A stretch of DNA of 30,698 bases, from the NCBI GenBank assembly GCA_040880725.1, contig JBBDHV010000024.1, positions 1 to 30,698 of the forward strand, written 5' to 3'. Each line of letters opens with the position of its first letter. The stretch's first letter is position 1. This stretch comes from DATHWB01 sp040880725 (GTDB lineage Bacteria > Actinomycetota > Acidimicrobiia > Spongiisociales > ZC4RG35). The translations under genes were made by a program, and so were the position numbers. Shown here piece after piece: positions 30,615-30,698 of the stretch. A model generated the notes under the pieces. It searched no databases, was not told where the DNA came from, and was given only the letters and a program-made list of their open reading frames with translations.

Positions 30615-30698
30615 CCCGTCATGGGCCATCGGGTGGGTCCGCAGGCAAACCCGACCGCGGCGACCGCGCCAGTCGGGGGGTGCAGGGGGGTCGTCCCC
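30615..30698 (+). repeat. Tandem second copy of the right repeat (cut by the window edge)
   Basis: CCCGTCATGGGCCAT recurs at 30615, 123 bases after its copy at 30492. The G-rich block recurs at 30675, 124 bases after 30551. The bases between are largely different, so two conserved blocks repeat with a fixed period. This stretch has no gene, and the copy runs off the right edge. Confidence 0.8.

Noticed and set aside
29189..30698. G6-N4-C6 repeats as plain rho-independent terminators
   Set aside because: They recur in both orientations, with a second conserved block at fixed distance and no T-run, including upstream of the HNH promoter.
30615..30698. CRISPR-like array at the right edge
   Set aside because: There are only two full units, with spacers of about 100 bases, two separate conserved blocks per unit and no cas genes.
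1..30698. tRNA, rRNA or riboswitch genes
   Set aside because: I looked in the gene-free gaps and saw no cloverleaf with a T-loop consensus, rRNA segment or known aptamer; nearly all sequence is coding.

Overview
This is a high-GC (roughly 65%), densely coding chromosomal segment. It looks like an actinobacterium, and I would guess Acidimicrobiia (Ilumatobacter/Microthrix relatives), because it combines two DUF222-HNH (13E12-type) genes, a heliorhodopsin, a baeRF-type release-factor relative, mycobacterial-type LexA boxes and many start codons placed six bases after a TANNNT box (leaderless promoters). The taxonomic placement is inference. No rRNA, tRNA, CRISPR array or classical IS element was seen.

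Layout. 1-2050 (+): the end of an unidentified small membrane reading frame inside or after a repeat copy, then ctaG (cytochrome oxidase assembly) and a type I GAPDH. 2058-4957 (-): a voltage-sensor ion-channel relative, and a tetR-DHA2 efflux pair under a palindromic promoter. 5034-6347: DUF1697, a broken SRPBCC/AHSA1 fragment, and DUF4262. 6434-11624: a stress-type cluster. An ArsR-rhodanese regulator is divergent from an MFS exporter, OsmC, an ArsM-like methyltransferase, an ECF sigma factor, a zinc-finger anti-sigma factor and a second ArsM-like methyltransferase. Both methyltransferase genes carry an in-frame TGA at the same conserved Cys position and resume the family sequence directly after it, so I read both as selenoproteins. 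The first one transcribed has a convincing bacterial SECIS hairpin.

11658-13118 (+): a DUF222-HNH gene under a perfect LexA box, interrupted by a 123-base insertion rich in hairpins; the right half of this element recurs at the left edge of the window. 13191-18583: an MFS protein, an SDR-DUF2867 fusion, an SDR dehydrogenase, a baeRF protein and a DoxX-like membrane protein. 18647-27461 (-): a peptide-use operon reading S15/CocE peptidase, PHP metallohydrolase, then oppA, B, C, D and F, mostly with overlapping stops and starts. 27505-29057 (-): a HAD phosphatase and a heliorhodopsin. 29189-30588: a second LexA-box DUF222-HNH gene enclosed by ~95-base inverted repeats, with a further tandem copy of the repeat running off the right edge.

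The most notable items are (i) the two selenocysteine methyltransferases enclosing an ECF sigma/anti-sigma pair, under an ArsR-rhodanese regulator with two matching operators, and (ii) the two damage-inducible DUF222-HNH genes, each associated with a different short palindromic repeat.
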